From: Chionoecetes opilio
Taxonomy: Eukaryota; Arthropoda; Malacostraca; Decapoda; Majidae
Assembly: GCA_016584305.1 (NCBI GenBank)
Contig: JACEEZ010000047.1
Location: 26,790-90,789 of the forward strand
Direction of reading: 5' to 3'
Length of the DNA stretch: 64,000 bases
The notes under the pieces were generated by a model. It did no database searches and was not told where the DNA came from. It saw only the letters and a program-made list of their open reading frames with translations. Made by a program: the position numbers and the translations under genes. Within the stretch, counting starts at the first letter, position 1. The number at the start of each line of letters is the position of its first letter. This document shows, in pieces, positions 33,614-44,736 of the stretch.

Positions 33614-33997
33614 TCCTCTCTTCTCCCCTTCTCTCTTCTCTTCTCTCGTCTCTCTCCCTCTCTCCCTCTTCTCCTCCTCTCTCTCTCTTCTCTCTCTCCC
33701 TCTCTCTCCTCCTCTCTCTTTTCTCTCTTTTCTCTCTCCTCTCTTCTCTCTCTCTCTCTCTTTTTTTTTTTTTTATTTTTTCTTTCTCTCTCTCTCTCTC
33801 TCCTCCTCTCTCTCTCTCTCCCCCTCTCTCCCTCTCTTTCCCCCTCTCTCCTCTCTCCCTTTTCCCTCCCCCCCCCCCCCCCCCTCCTCTCTTTTCTCTT
33901 CCTCTCTCCTCTCTCTCTCTCCTCTCTCCCCCTTCTCTCTCTCTCTCTCCCCCTTTTCCTCCTCTCCCTCTCCTCTCTCATTTTTCTCTCTTCCTCC

Positions 33998-34026
<29 letters not shown>
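33181..34026. repeat. about 0.85-kb CT-rich tract, copy 1
   Basis: CT dinucleotides with C and T homopolymer runs, ending in poly(T). It matches 40728-41690. The 331- and 280-codon frames across it are compositional artefacts. Confidence 0.95.
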
Positions 34027-34031
<5 letters not shown>

Positions 34032-34159
34032 TACATTAACAAAGCCCCAAGGGGCACTGTCGTTGCTACCTTTTAAGGGGATTTTTTACATAAATATAAA
34101 GACTAAAAACTAACATTATTACATTTTTGCATCACTAAGTGTTTGTTGAGGGCCCGTTG

Positions 34160-34160
34160 N
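34160..34160. other. single-base N at a contig join
   Basis: One N separates the end of copy 1 from the start of copy 2 of the 7.3-kb repeat. Confidence 0.98.
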
Positions 34161-34414
34161 GTGCCTGTTTGCCCATTGTAATGTATGCTAAAGCTTTTGC
34201 TTTGTTGCTTTTTGTTCTCAACATGTATGATGTATAGCATAGCGTTGCCACACCATTTGTCAATGTTTCTAACATAAAACTCTTGATGTGTTTTCTGTCA
34301 TGTGGTGCAGCATGTTTTGCAACAAGCTCATGTTGTTTTCTCGTGCAAATGCATCACAGTGTTTTTTACTGCTGCCATTAATGCATGCATTAATTAATGC
34401 ATTAATGCATTAAT

Positions 34415-36315
34415 GCGGGAACCGAGACCAGCACAGGGCTCTGTCACGCCGGACTAGAACCCTCCTGAGGAGAGACAAGGAGAGGTATGTCAGGAGTCTC
34501 GCTGAGGATGTCGAGGGTCATTTGAACGCTAATGACCTCCGACCCGCCTACCGAGCCCTGAAGAAGCTCCGTTCCAAGTCTCCTTCTCGGGCGAATGCTA
34601 TTCGAACAGCAGATGGGCGCCTCGTGTCGGACATGGATGGGCAGATGGCTCGTTGGGCTGAGTACTTTGGGCAGTTTGTTCACGGTGGACCTCCAACTGA
34701 GCAGCTTCACACCACTGGGTTACAGGCAGTGGATGCCGATCCTCCCATTGACGAAACCGCACCCTCTCTTGACGAAGTCAGAGAGGCTGTAGCAAAGTTA
34801 AAGGGGAGGAAAGGCAGCTGGTGTTTGTAATATCAGTGCGGAGCTCCTCAAAGCTGGGGGTGAAGCCATGATCCGCGGGTTGCATGCTGTCCTGACTGCC
34901 GTGTGGCAATCAGTACCTTCCTCCTGACTGGAAAAGGGGGCTGGTCGTCCCTATCTTGGAAAGGGAAAGGGGACCGTCAGGACTGCAACAATTACCGCGG
35001 TATTACACTGCTCAGCGTACCAGGCAAGGTGCTTGCCCATCTATTGCTGACACGAATTCGCAGTCATCTGGTGAAGCATCAGAGACCTCAGCAGTCTGGG
35101 TTCACGCCTGGTAAGTCAAAAACGGACCGTATCCTAGCGCTTCGTGTCCTGGTGGAACGCCGACGTGAGTTTCGACAGGGGATGCTTGCAGCCTATGTTG
35201 ATCTCAAGAAGGCGTTTGACTCAGTGCATCGTGAGTCACTCTGGGATCTTCTGCGACTTTTGTGGGATTCCTGCAAGGAATATTGGTTTGATAACTGGTC
35301 TGTATTCTGGGACTGAGAGTGCTGTGAAGTGTGGGGCAGGTGTATCCAGCTTCTTTCCTGTGAATACAGGAGTGAGGCAAGGGTGCTTCCTTGCCCCATC
35401 CCTTTTCAACGCTTGTATGGACTGGGTATTGGACAAGGTTGTAGATCAAAGTGATTGTGGAGCATCCATCGGCAACACCAAGATCACTGATCTTGTTTTT
35501 GCCGATGATGCAGTAATCTTTGCTGAGTCGCTGGAGGTCCTGGTGATGGCTCTCGAGGCGCTGCACGAGGAGGCAAAGCCTTTTGGGACTTGAGGTCTCC
35601 TGGCTCAAGACCAAGGTCCAGGTATTTGGAGACTTACTAGATGAAGCAGTACAGTCTGTTCATGCGTGTTGGCGAGGACATTGAGATCTTGGAAAGTTTT
35701 ACATACCTGGTAGCGCAGTCCATAATGACGGCGGGTCACGTAAAGAAATCTTACGGCGGATTGGCATAGCCCACGGTGTTTTTGGACTCGCTCAGCGGGA
35801 GTATTTGGCGTTGTCGGTGCCTGTGCAGGAGGACAAGGATCCAGATCTTCAAATCGTTTGTGATCCCTGTCTTACTCTATGGTTGTGAGACATGGACACT
35901 AAATAGTGACTTGAAGAGACGAATCAATGCCTTTGGTAATAAGTGTCTTCGCAGAATCATGGGGTATCGCTGGGATGTTTTACGTGTCAAATCAGCGATT
36001 GCACCGTGAGACTGAATCGAGGCCTATTACCTGCATAGTCCGTCAGCGCCAACTTCGGCTATATGGGCATGTGGCACGCTACCCTGAAACCGATCCTTCC
36101 CATCGGGTTTTTATCTGTAAGAGACAATCCGGCTTGGAGGAGGCCAAGGGGGCGCCCACAAGGCTCGTGGCTGGGGCAAGTTGATGTTTCTTGTCGAGAG
36201 CTGCTTGGTATGGGAAAGGAGCCTGCATGGGAACTCGCGCGTGGTGACCCCCGGGAGTGGCGTCGTAGGGTGGGCGAGGCGACGCGTCCCCCGGCGTGTG
36301 CCCCCAATGATTGAT
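34415..36315 (+). pseudogene. RTE-like reverse transcriptase, copy 2
   Basis: Same element as 27075-28958 with better frame retention. 34522-34830 encodes a long stretch starting NANDLRPAYRALKKLRSKSP. 34903-35316 has NNYRGITLLSVPGKVLAHLL, QQSGFTPGKS and AAYVDLKKAFDSVHRES (motif A). 35144-35593 has TGVRQGCFLAPSLFNACMDW and DLVFADDAVIFAES (motif C). The rest (35776-36314) holds LLYGCETWTLNSDLKRRIN, the RQLRLYGHVARYPETDPSHR block and a WRRRVGEATRPPACAPND end with a stop. Frameshifts remain, for example near 34820, 35270 and 35590. The 5' endonuclease part is missing, as expected for a truncated LINE insertion. Confidence 0.82.
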
Positions 36316-36610
36316 TAATGCATGATATTAGCTTGATGTTTTTGTGATCTCTTGTATAATGCAACTAACTTCTTGTGTTATCTCCTGCAATGCATTGCAA
36401 TGCCTAATAGGCAGGTGTTGGTGTTGTCATGTAGCTGAATGTAAAAGAGTAATGATCTTACTTTTCTGCTTTGTGTTACATAATCAAGTATTGCATCATG
36501 TTCTGCATGATTTGTAAACCTCAAAGTACCTGCAAATGTAATAGAAATTTGAATAAAATTTGGCTACCATATATATATTGCTTTATATAATTTATTTCCT
36601 CGTCAAAGAC

Positions 36611-36685
36611 ACTATCCAAAATATTTATATTTCTTTGAAGGTTATAGCCTATAACCTTCAAAGAAATATACATTTTTTGGATAGT
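36611..36685. repeat. 75-bp palindrome, copy 2
   Basis: Same hairpin as 29249-29323, located about 185 bp inside the transposon right end at 36869. Confidence 0.9.
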
Positions 36686-36842
36686 ATATATATAATATAT
36701 AGAGGAAATGCAGGGATATTATGAGTATTTGAGTTACCCATCGATTCCGTACGTTCTCTAATGCTTCCCGTGCTCTGTCTTTACCACTATCCCGCGGTTA
36801 GATGGCGTGACAATCGCGGCTTTGAAACTTTACTACAGGAAT

Positions 36843-36877
36843 CACCTTCCTTGTCCTCTATCTTCCTAGGCCACGAC
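36843..36877. repeat. transposon right inverted repeat plus 8-bp target duplication, copy 2
   Basis: The 27-bp right end (36843-36869) is the complement of 20221-20247 with one substitution. It is followed by GCCACGAC (36870-36877), the duplication also present at 20213-20220 and 29507-29514. Confidence 0.9.
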
Positions 36878-37760
36878 TCAGCCAACGTACCTGTGTGTGG
36901 TACACTGTGTTCCGCTCCAATCTCATCACAAAATTTTTGAAATAGCCGATGATTCAATGCACGTCCACGAAAATTAATAAAGTTGACTGTTTGCACAGAT
37001 ATTCCCATCACTTCAATAAGTTTCTTTGGCAATGATCTGGATTACAGAGCTTTGGGGATGTAGAAACATAGTGTGTGGTGAGCACATATGGAGCTTTCTC
37101 TTTGACCATAGCTACGAATCCAAAAATTTTGCCAATCATGGCAACAGCTCCATCCGTACAAATATACCCAATCAAATCCCATGTTAACCCATGGTAATCA
37201 AAGAACGATTGGATCTGCATGTCAACTGCTTTGGGGGTTGTTTCGAGTCGTTCACAAAATAAAAAAAATCTGCCCTTAAGTTATTTTCATGTACATAGAG
37301 TACAAATTCAAGCAATTGACTGTGGTTTGAAACGTCAGTTGATTCATCGATCTGCTTACTGAATTTTTTAGGACTGTTTAATCTCGCTGACAGCTTGATT
37401 GTTTATGTCCTGCCTCATATCTTTGATTCTCTGGCGTACAGTGTCGTTGGACAAGGACACCTGACTCAATTGCTTCACGAAATCCTCTCCCAGCACGATT
37501 TTCGCCATCTCTAGGGCACAAGGCCTCACTAGGGTCTCTCCAATCGTGTGGGGCTTCTTTTCTTTGGCAATCATATACGAAACTTTGTAGGGGGCTTTTC
37601 CAGAAGATTTTTTCCCCCAAGAGCAGCAAACCCATATAATAAAGAGTTGCTTTCCCCATCATAACAAACTCTTTTTAAACTTAAAAATTTCATCATTCGA
37701 TGTGCCAACATGTTACTTGGCTTCTTTTCGAGATGTTCTCTCGTCCCTAACATTGCTAGT
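36878..37760 (-). pseudogene. hAT (ZBED-type) transposase, N-terminal half, copy 2
   Basis: The best-preserved half of the interrupted hAT gene. From 37760 on the minus strand the pieces are SNMLAHRMMKF, EKKPHTIGETLVRPCALEMA, the VSLSNDTVRQRIKDM block, IDESTDVSNHSQL (catalytic Asp), VDMQIQSFFDYHGLTWDLIG, CTDGAVAMIGKIFG and KEKAPYVLTTHYV. Then come VNFINFRGRALNHRLFQKFC, DEIGAEH, and RWLS at the break. This order matches ZBED-type hAT transposases. No N-terminal BED zinc finger was seen. Small frameshifts separate the pieces. The protein resumes at 20212 on the other side of the 9.3-kb insertion. Confidence 0.87.
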
Positions 37761-37796
37761 TTAATAATTATTATTATTATAATTATTATTATTTTT

Positions 37797-37915
37797 GGAT
37801 ATTTTGAATTTTTTTTTTTATAATGTACTAATTATACATGGGTAGAATGTTAGATTATAATCAACTTCTACCCATGTATAAATTAGTACATTATAAATAA
37901 AAAATTCAAATATCC
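37797..37915. repeat. 119-bp palindrome
   Basis: Arms GGATATTTTGAATTT... and the complement ...AAATTCAAATATCC enclose inner arms with TACTAATTATACATGGGTAGAA and its complement around a short loop near 37855. It lies just beyond the N-terminal side of the hAT gene, so it could be a small fold-back MITE or part of the hAT end. Confidence 0.85.
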
Positions 37916-38029
37916 AGAGAGCATGTCCCATACCTCCAGCATTTGGCTACCATACCCCCAAGGGGGTATTGATACTCCCATTTAAAGAACCCCGGTTTAA
38001 CCGGTAGCAATACAAGTAGTGTGTGCTGG

Positions 38030-38410
38030 TAAGGACAAGGGTAGGGTGTGGTGGGCAGGACAAGAACAGGGGGAGGTTGAGGTAAGAAGGAACAGGGGTT
38101 TTGGGGGAGGTAGAAAGAACAGGGTAGGGTGTGGGGGGCAGGACAAATACAGGGGTGGTTTTTATTTTTAAAAGGAACGGGGTAGTGTGAGGTAAGAAGG
38201 AACAGCAGGGGGGGTGAGGGTAAGAAAGGAGCAGCGGTAGGGTGAGGTAAGAAGGAACAGCGGGAGGTGAGGGTAACAAAAACAAGGGGCAGGGTGCGGT
38301 TAAACAAAATCAGTGGGAAGTGAGGTAAAAAAAGAACAGGGGTAGGGTGAGGTAAGAAGAACAGCGGTAGGGTGAGGTAAGAAGGAACAAGGGGGTAGGG
38401 TGAGGTTGAG
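38030..38410. repeat. G-rich minisatellite, copy 2
   Basis: Tandem imperfect units of about 26 bp, GGGTAGGGTGAGGTAAGAAG-type, running into the CT block. Confidence 0.85.
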
Positions 38411-38412
38411 CT

Positions 38413-38517
38413 TATCTCTCTCTCCTCTCTCTCTCTCTCTTCTCTCTCTCTCCCCTTCCCTCCCCTCGCTCCGTCTCGTCTCTCTCTCCTCTTTTCTCTC
38501 TCTCTCTCTCTCTCTCC

Positions 38518-38556
<39 letters not shown>

Positions 38557-38632
38557 CCTCTCTCTCTGCTCTCTCTCCTCCTCTCCTTTTCTCTCTCTTC
38601 CCCTCTTTTTCTCTCCTCTCTCTCTCTCTCTC
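38413..38632. repeat. (CT)n block, copy 2
   Basis: CT repeats with CCCC and CGTCTC interruptions. Confidence 0.95.
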
Positions 38633-40727
38633 TACAACTACCGCAAATGAAAATATTACCACCACAGATTCTAACAGCAGTATCACCACCACCACAACCC
38701 ATACCATTGAAATCATAGCCATTACCATACTTGTTACTATTACAACTGTTACCAAGAACAATCACCAGCAACCCCGAAAGAGGAGGAAGAAGCGGAGGAC
38801 GACTTAATAGGATATTATAATCACTTAATACCCATCCACTTCCTCTTCCTCCTCCTCCTTCTCCCTCCTTAATAACCCATTCCCAAATTAGCTTGTACTC
38901 TTCCTAATAATTCATCTTGTACCCTTGTACTCTTGTACCCTTCCTAATAATTCATTCTCCACCCCTCTTTACCACCTAAACCCCTCCCTGTTTACTACCT
39001 CTCAATGCCCCCCTCCACTCGCCCCTCCCTGCTCGTTGCTTCCCTCCATCCCTGCCTAATATTGAGGATAATTTCCTCATTTGTACTTTATCGGGCTACG
39101 CATAATCGTCTGCTATATTTTTGGGCCCCAGGTGGTAAAGTCTGTACTCCATTTACACGGATGAGCGCGAGATGCAGGCCATATCCTATATTTCCTTAGC
39201 CTGACTATTTCCATTTGTCAATATGTTGTGTTGTCATTCAATTCAAATGTACAATGAACAGCTGGAGAGATCTTGCGTCTTTTTCCCAGCTTACACTCAA
39301 GTCAAGACGTGTGACTTCGTTGTAAAAAGTTACTGTATGAGGCGAAGAAGGCGTATTTAATTTTGTTATACTTAATTACTACGTTCGTTTTTTTTTTATC
39401 CACGTAGCAGGGTGTGTTGACGATAAAGAAAGCTTGGATATCGCCTTGCCTGTATCATTGGTGACCTGCGCTTGGGACACGGTTCTGGGAGGGAGGACAC
39501 AGGAGGGGTCATTAGCCAGTAGTTTCCCTAATATTAATGTATCACTACTAAACATAACGTTTTCTAAAAACCTAGAAAAAAGGTATGTATTGAAATATGA
39601 TGAAAATTCTAATATACTATTATATGATCATGTATAAAATCTGTTGAATTATTAAGAGTTTGAATTATGAACACTGTCATATGAAATTTAGTAACATATA
39701 TGGACATGTGGATATACATTCCAATCATTAGATACGTATATTTCTTTTAATATATACACACACGTTTGCCAAAACATGTTATATTCCACTTAATACACGT
39801 CGACAGTATTTATATTCGCATCCATGTTCTCTATTCTACTAAACTACGATAACAATTATACAGCCATTGATTCAGTAGGACACCCACCAGTGCGGGACAG
39901 CGAAGATAAATGGTCTATTATACGATTAATCCCGGTAAAATAACTAGTCTGCGCTGGTTGCCCTCACCGAGAACCTTGAACCTGCCTTTACTATGCGTGG
40001 CAATATCTGTTTACATTCTCACATTCATGTCATTGACTAGGGTTAGTGAGCACTGGTAAACAATAAATCTATAACCTACTTCCTCTCCATATTAACATGA
40101 CGGGGTTGAGTGTGGTTTAGACCAAAAATATAACCAATGTTTTGGTTGTCCTCTCTGAACCTTTGGAAGCTGTCTCTTGCTAGTAAATGTAGAATCGGTC
40201 TACACACCACTCTGCTACCACCTCAAGGCCACCCAACAAACTACCATACATGAGTACAATAATTCCACATTACTGACCCCACAGTAACACTTTCCATCCA
40301 CAATATCCACGAAAATAACGAGATAGAGCCATGAATAAACAGGCGCAGTTTTCCCCGGCGTCCTTAGGCGTATAAGGGAGCGTGAATATTCTACGATGAA
40401 AAACTCCCTCGGGTGCAAGACTCGCCCTGCAGCTCTGGCAACACTTCCGACTTGCTCGGCATTACCTTGTCCAACATTTCGAGTCTTGAATTATGAACGC
40501 CACACATCAAAGCCTCAAACCTCACCCATTTCTGCCGCGGCTCAGATGTCTGCATGTACTACATACTGATGACAGGATTATATGCACCGCGTTATAATTG
40601 TTTTAGTCTTGAATTTTGCTCATATGACACTTATTTTTTATCAATAATTTATTGGTTTTATTGCCGCACATACACATAAAACGAGTGCACACACACACAC
40701 ACACACACACACGCACAAACACACATT
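38633..40727. other. no gene; unique AT/C-rich DNA, copy 2
   Basis: A Thr-rich open frame at 38633-38807 (ITTTDSNSSITTTTTHTIE) comes from ACC/ACA repeats. Nothing else is recognisable. A CA repeat lies at about 40689-40712. Confidence 0.6.
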
Positions 40728-40797
40728 CTCTCCTACTCTCTCTCTCTCTCTCTCTCTCCTCTTCTCTCTCTCTCTCTCATCTCTCTCGTCTCGCACT

Positions 40798-40853
<56 letters not shown>

Positions 40854-41191
40854 GAGTCTCTCTCTCTCTATCTCTCTCTCTCTCATCTCTCTCTCCTCTC
40901 TCTCTCTCTCTCTCTTAATCTCATTCTTTCCTCTATCTTTTCTCTCCCTCCATCTCTCTTTTTCTTCTATCTCCTCTATATCTCTCTCTCTCTCTGCTCT
41001 CGTCTATCTCTCATCTCTCTCTCTCTCCTCTCTACACAATCTCTCCTCTCTCTCTCTCCTCGTCTCTCTCTTCTCTCTCTCTCTCTCTCTCTCTCCCGTC
41101 TCTCTCTCTCACCTTCTCTCATCGTCTCGTCTTAGTACGGCTCTACTCCTCTCTTGCTCTTCTCTCCGTGTCTCTCTCTTGGCTCACTCAT

Positions 41192-41231
<40 letters not shown>

Positions 41232-41345
41232 TCCGCTCTCTCATCTCTCTCCTCGGTCTCTCCTCTCTCTCAGTCTCCTCTCTCTTTCTCTCTCTCTCTC
41301 TTCCTCTCTCTCTCTCCTCTCCTCGTCCTTCCATCCTCTCTCGTA

Positions 41346-41378
<33 letters not shown>

Positions 41379-41690
41379 GATATATATATATATATATATA
41401 TATCATTTGCTCATCTTCTCTCTCTCTCTCGTCCTCTCTCTCTCTCCCCTCTCTCTCTCCTCTCTCTTCCTGCTCCTCCCTCTCTCCTTCTCTCCTCTCC
41501 TCCGCTCTCCCCTCTTCTCTTCTCTCATCTCTCTCTCTTCCTTCTCGCTCTCGTCTCTTCCTCTCCCTCTCTCGCTCTCTCTCCTCATCCTCTACAATCT
41601 TCTCTCTCTCTCTCGTCTCTCTCTCTCTCTCTCTCTCTCCTCCTCATCTCGTCCTCTCTCTCCTCTCTCGTTTTTTTTTCTTTTTTTTAA
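40728..41690. repeat. CT-rich tract with a (TA)n patch, copy 2
   Basis: CT repeats with scattered variants and a TATATA block at about 41361-41402, ending in poly(T). Confidence 0.95.
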
Positions 41691-41840
41691 CATACTATAC
41701 TAAAGCCCACGGTGCACTGTCGGTGCTCCTAATCTTAAGTCCGATTTTCACATAAATATACAGACCTAACAAACTACATTATATACTTTATGCATCACTA
41801 AAGTGTTTGTTTGAGGCACTGTTTTGTCACTAGTGTCACA

Positions 41841-43339
41841 GTATCACTAGCCTCAGCGGGAATGGGCTTTCAACAGTCTCCACCGATTGCCGCCAACCTT
41901 ACACGTTTGTGTGTTCATTGGGTCCTCTGATGTTGAGGGACAGCGGCCGTGAAAAATGTTCCATATCCTGAGCGACGCGGCCCACAAAAGGTGCGTGTTG
42001 TGGCTGGCTGGCACGGAAACGGCACCTCCACTGCATCACCACTGGTAATCACCGTTTCTCGTGCTACGCGTGGCGACTCTCGGAGGCTGTCGTAAACCCA
42101 GCCAGGTGTGGCAGTCCTGCTACACCTTGTGCCTTGTGGAATACCACAAGCGCCGCGACCTCCCTGCGGTGTTCCAGTGAGTCGGGAGGACTCAGCGGCT
42201 CGAATAGGGCTTGTGGGTCTGGGGGTCTGGGGTTATGCACATCCCCATCGCAGGGCTCGCGCTGGATGCTGTCCAGCCTCCGATGTCAGGCTGCACACGA
42301 CATCCGAGAGGGGGGCGTACTCAAAATAGGCCGTTCGGGGCCCCTTATAGAGCAAGATTTCCCCTCCCCTGTCGGGGAAAATCGGGCTCCCCTTCCGGGG
42401 CAAGCCCGTGGGGGGCCTTTTTGCAATGTGTTTGTTTTGGGCCGTCAAACCTTAGCTCTGGGTCCAACCTACTCCAGAACCTTGGGGCTTCCTGGAGGGG
42501 GAGGGGAAACCCATCAAACCGCAGCCCCCTTTTCCACTCTGGCCCGGCAGGGGGGACCGAGAAACCACATAGCCCGTGTCTTCTCCCGGCAAGTTCTCTG
42601 ACGTGTATCCCACTCCCGTATAGCACTCAAAGCTATTGCCTCATACAGCACGCCCACTGTCATGTCCGGGTAGGAGCAGGAAAGTACATCCTCACGTAAG
42701 CCCGGGCTGTGCAGCTGCTGGGGAAAATCGCCCCGTAGATTTCCACAGCGGCCCCACACAGAGCCCCGTGGGGCTATGCTTTCCCCTGGGAGGGACTCAG
42801 AGGCCTGCCCTTACGCGACCTGAGGGTTCTTCCCTGCAGGGAGTCCCCCAGGGGCAGCGAGGGCCCCTGGGTGCCTTTTGCCCAGTTTTTTGAGAAGGCC
42901 TCCCTGCCCCCCCTGTCAAAGGGACCCGCTATGTCGGGGCCCCCACGACAGTGTCCTGGCCGCATCCAGGGCGTCCTCCAGTTTTAGGTTAAAGCTCCAG
43001 GTTTTAAGGGGGACCTCCCCTCTGAACCCAAAATGTTTTGGGCCGAGAGGAGTAGTTGTCGCGAGGTGACGACAGATTACCTTGCCACGATCCCCCTTTA
43101 CACTTTCCCCAAACAGACAGCAAAGGGGATGGGCCTTAGTTTTTGGGGGCAGATCTGGGAAATCCTCTTGTAAAAGGGAACCCCCGAGCCCCCTTCCCCC
43201 GCTGAAGCCCCCGATGTTTTTCCTGAGGGAGGCGTAAGACTGTGGTAAAAGGGGAAAACAGCTCACGGGCGCCTGTTTTAAGAAGGCGGGCTGACTCCTC
43301 AGGGGCCTGGGTTTTTTTGGGGGTCGAGCCCTCGCAGGA
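41841..43339 (-). other. GC-rich, homopolymer-biased tract; possible gypsy gag remnant
   Basis: GC-rich sequence with runs such as CCCCTTTT and GGGGAAAA that suggest a low-quality consensus. On the minus strand around 42960-43010 the frame has FNLKLEDALDAARTLS, reminiscent of the end of a retrotransposon gag. It is followed by LGKRHPGALAAPGGLPAGKN (about 42810-42880), which could be a mutated zinc-knuckle (Cys and His largely absent). No protease, RT or LTR was recognised. I give this as a weak possibility only; other open frames here look compositional. Confidence 0.25.
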
Positions 43340-43340
43340 N
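43340..43340. other. single-base N at a contig join
   Basis: Second lone N. The block between the two Ns (34161-43339) behaves as one separately assembled piece. Confidence 0.98.
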
Positions 43341-43660
43341 CAAAATATCCCCTTGTTATTGGAAAATGCAAATAAGTTCTATTTTCTTTTTTCTTTATTT
43401 TTTTTTTTTTTTTTTTGGCCTATAATTTTTTCAAAACTTGTTATGATAGAATAAGCTTGTCCATTGTTAATTGGGGTTTCGTCAGACTGCTGAAAATTGA
43501 AAAAAATCGGTTTGATAAAAAATTTTGAATGATTTTTTTTTTCAAAAACTAGCTTCATTGGGATTGCAATAGTTGCATTTAGACGGCATTAGTGTGGACT
43601 TTATTCAATTAGTGCCCGGTATGGTTTATGTCAAAAAGTATGTGAGCGATAACTCCTACA

Positions 43661-43861
43661 GGTGGGTGGTGGATGAGTGGGGGGGATGACTGTAGCTTAG
43701 GCGAGAAAAGGGAACAAAGGTGGGCTTAGAATGGTAGGTGATGGTTTGTAGGGTGGTGGTGGGAATGAGTGGAGAATGGATGGTGGTGGGAATGAGTGGA
43801 AAATTTGATGGTTGTGGGAAGAGTGGAGAATGGATGGGTGTTTGAGTTATGGTAGCATGTT
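43661..43861. repeat. GGTGGT/GAGTGGAGAATGGAT minisatellite
   Basis: Imperfect about 26-bp units (GGGAATGAGTGGAGAATGGA, TGGTGGTGG) lying between the left arm of the inverted repeat and the CR1-like fragment. Confidence 0.75.
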
Positions 43862-44736
43862 GAGTGTTGATGTAAACATATTTTGGGCAGGAGACTTAGA
43901 TAAACTTAATGAGTGGGTAGTTCAGATGGCAGATGGAATTTTAATTTTTGATAAGTGGCAGCTTTTATGAATGTTGGTAGAAAAAAAAATCCTGGTATAG
44001 AACACCATACGCAATTTTATCGCGGAAAAGATCAGAAGGTGAAAAAGATCTTGGAGTGAGGGTGAGCCCAGACCTCCGACCTAGGAAAAAATGTATTGAG
44101 GCTAAAAATAAGAGCTAATAGAGTGTTAGGATTCATTACCAGAAGTGTTAATGTAAAGTGCGGAAGTTATTTTAAAGTTTTAAATCTGGCTCTAGTCAGA
44201 CCTCACCTAGACAATGCAAGTTCAGTTTTGGTCTCCATATTACAGGGTGGATATAGCCTTTTTAGAATCAGTGCAGAGAAGGATGACCAAATTATTCAAG
44301 GGATGCGTATTGCGTTACTTTAGTTATAGAAAGAGATTGGAGCTATTGAAGTTACACTCACTCGAGAGATGCAGAGTACGGGGGCGATCTGATAGAAGTT
44401 TTTAAAGTGGATAAAGGGATTTAATAAAGGAGGGGTAGGAAAAGTTCTTGAAAGGCTATTAACCAGGGTAGAAAACCCGAAGTAAAAAGGATTCAGCTGG
44501 AAAAGGGCGTAGATTTAAAACGAAATAGGGGTGGTGAATGACTGGAATGGACTCAGTAGACCCGGTAGTTAGTGCGGGGGTCATTAGGGGAGCTTTAAAG
44601 AGGGGGGGTGGATAGGTTCATGGATGGGGATGAAGATGGATGTGGGGGAGTGTTTAAGTAACAGGAAAATACCACGTGTAGGGCCTCAAAGGCCTCTTGT
44701 AGCTTCCTTATTTTTTTTATGTTCGTATGTTCTTAC
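43862..44736 (+). pseudogene. 5'-truncated CR1-like copy, plus strand
   Basis: Matches the 3' third of the minus-strand element at 2-6 kb. It starts at the GACTTAGATAAACTTAATGA segment and contains GVRVSPDLRP-like and RANRVLGFITRSVN pieces (44096-44323). It then has the RMTKLFKG...KRLELLKLHSLERC block (44214-44405), and ends with the same CTCTTGTAGCTTCCTTATTT 3' end and TATGTTC tail. Stops and indels are frequent. The insertion point is bracketed by TACA (43657-43660 and about 44736-44739), which interrupts the left inverted-repeat arm. Confidence 0.8.

Larger units (their letters stand above)
26812..34159 (+). repeat. 7.3-kb direct repeat, copy 1 (probable assembly duplicate)
   Basis: The whole block matches 34161-41840 in order and orientation: an RTE-like LINE, a hairpin, the transposon right end, the hAT N-half, a palindrome, a G-rich minisatellite, CT blocks, unique AT DNA, and a final GCATCACTAAGTGTTTGTT. 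It ends at a lone N (34160). The second copy begins immediately after, with sequence matching 26812 onward. From about 30.2 kb this copy shows bases replaced by their neighbours, turning mixed sequence into homopolymers, a sign of low-quality consensus. Confidence 0.9.
34161..41840 (+). repeat. 7.7-kb direct repeat, copy 2
   Basis: Second occurrence of the block described for 26812-34159, slightly longer because it has fewer dropped bases. It begins within the tract GCTTTTGCTTTGTTGC that is also found near 26850, and continues past the point where copy 1 stops. This is what overlapping contig ends would give. Confidence 0.9.

Noticed and set aside
33118..34113. 331- and 300-codon Ser/Leu frames and a 280-codon Arg/Glu frame
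   Set aside because: CT-rich tract artefact. The corresponding tract at 40.7-41.7 kb does not preserve the frames.
42108..42893. Several overlapping open frames of 70-160 codons
   Set aside because: GC-rich, stop-poor and noisy sequence gives open frames on both strands; none is supported by a motif strong enough to call.
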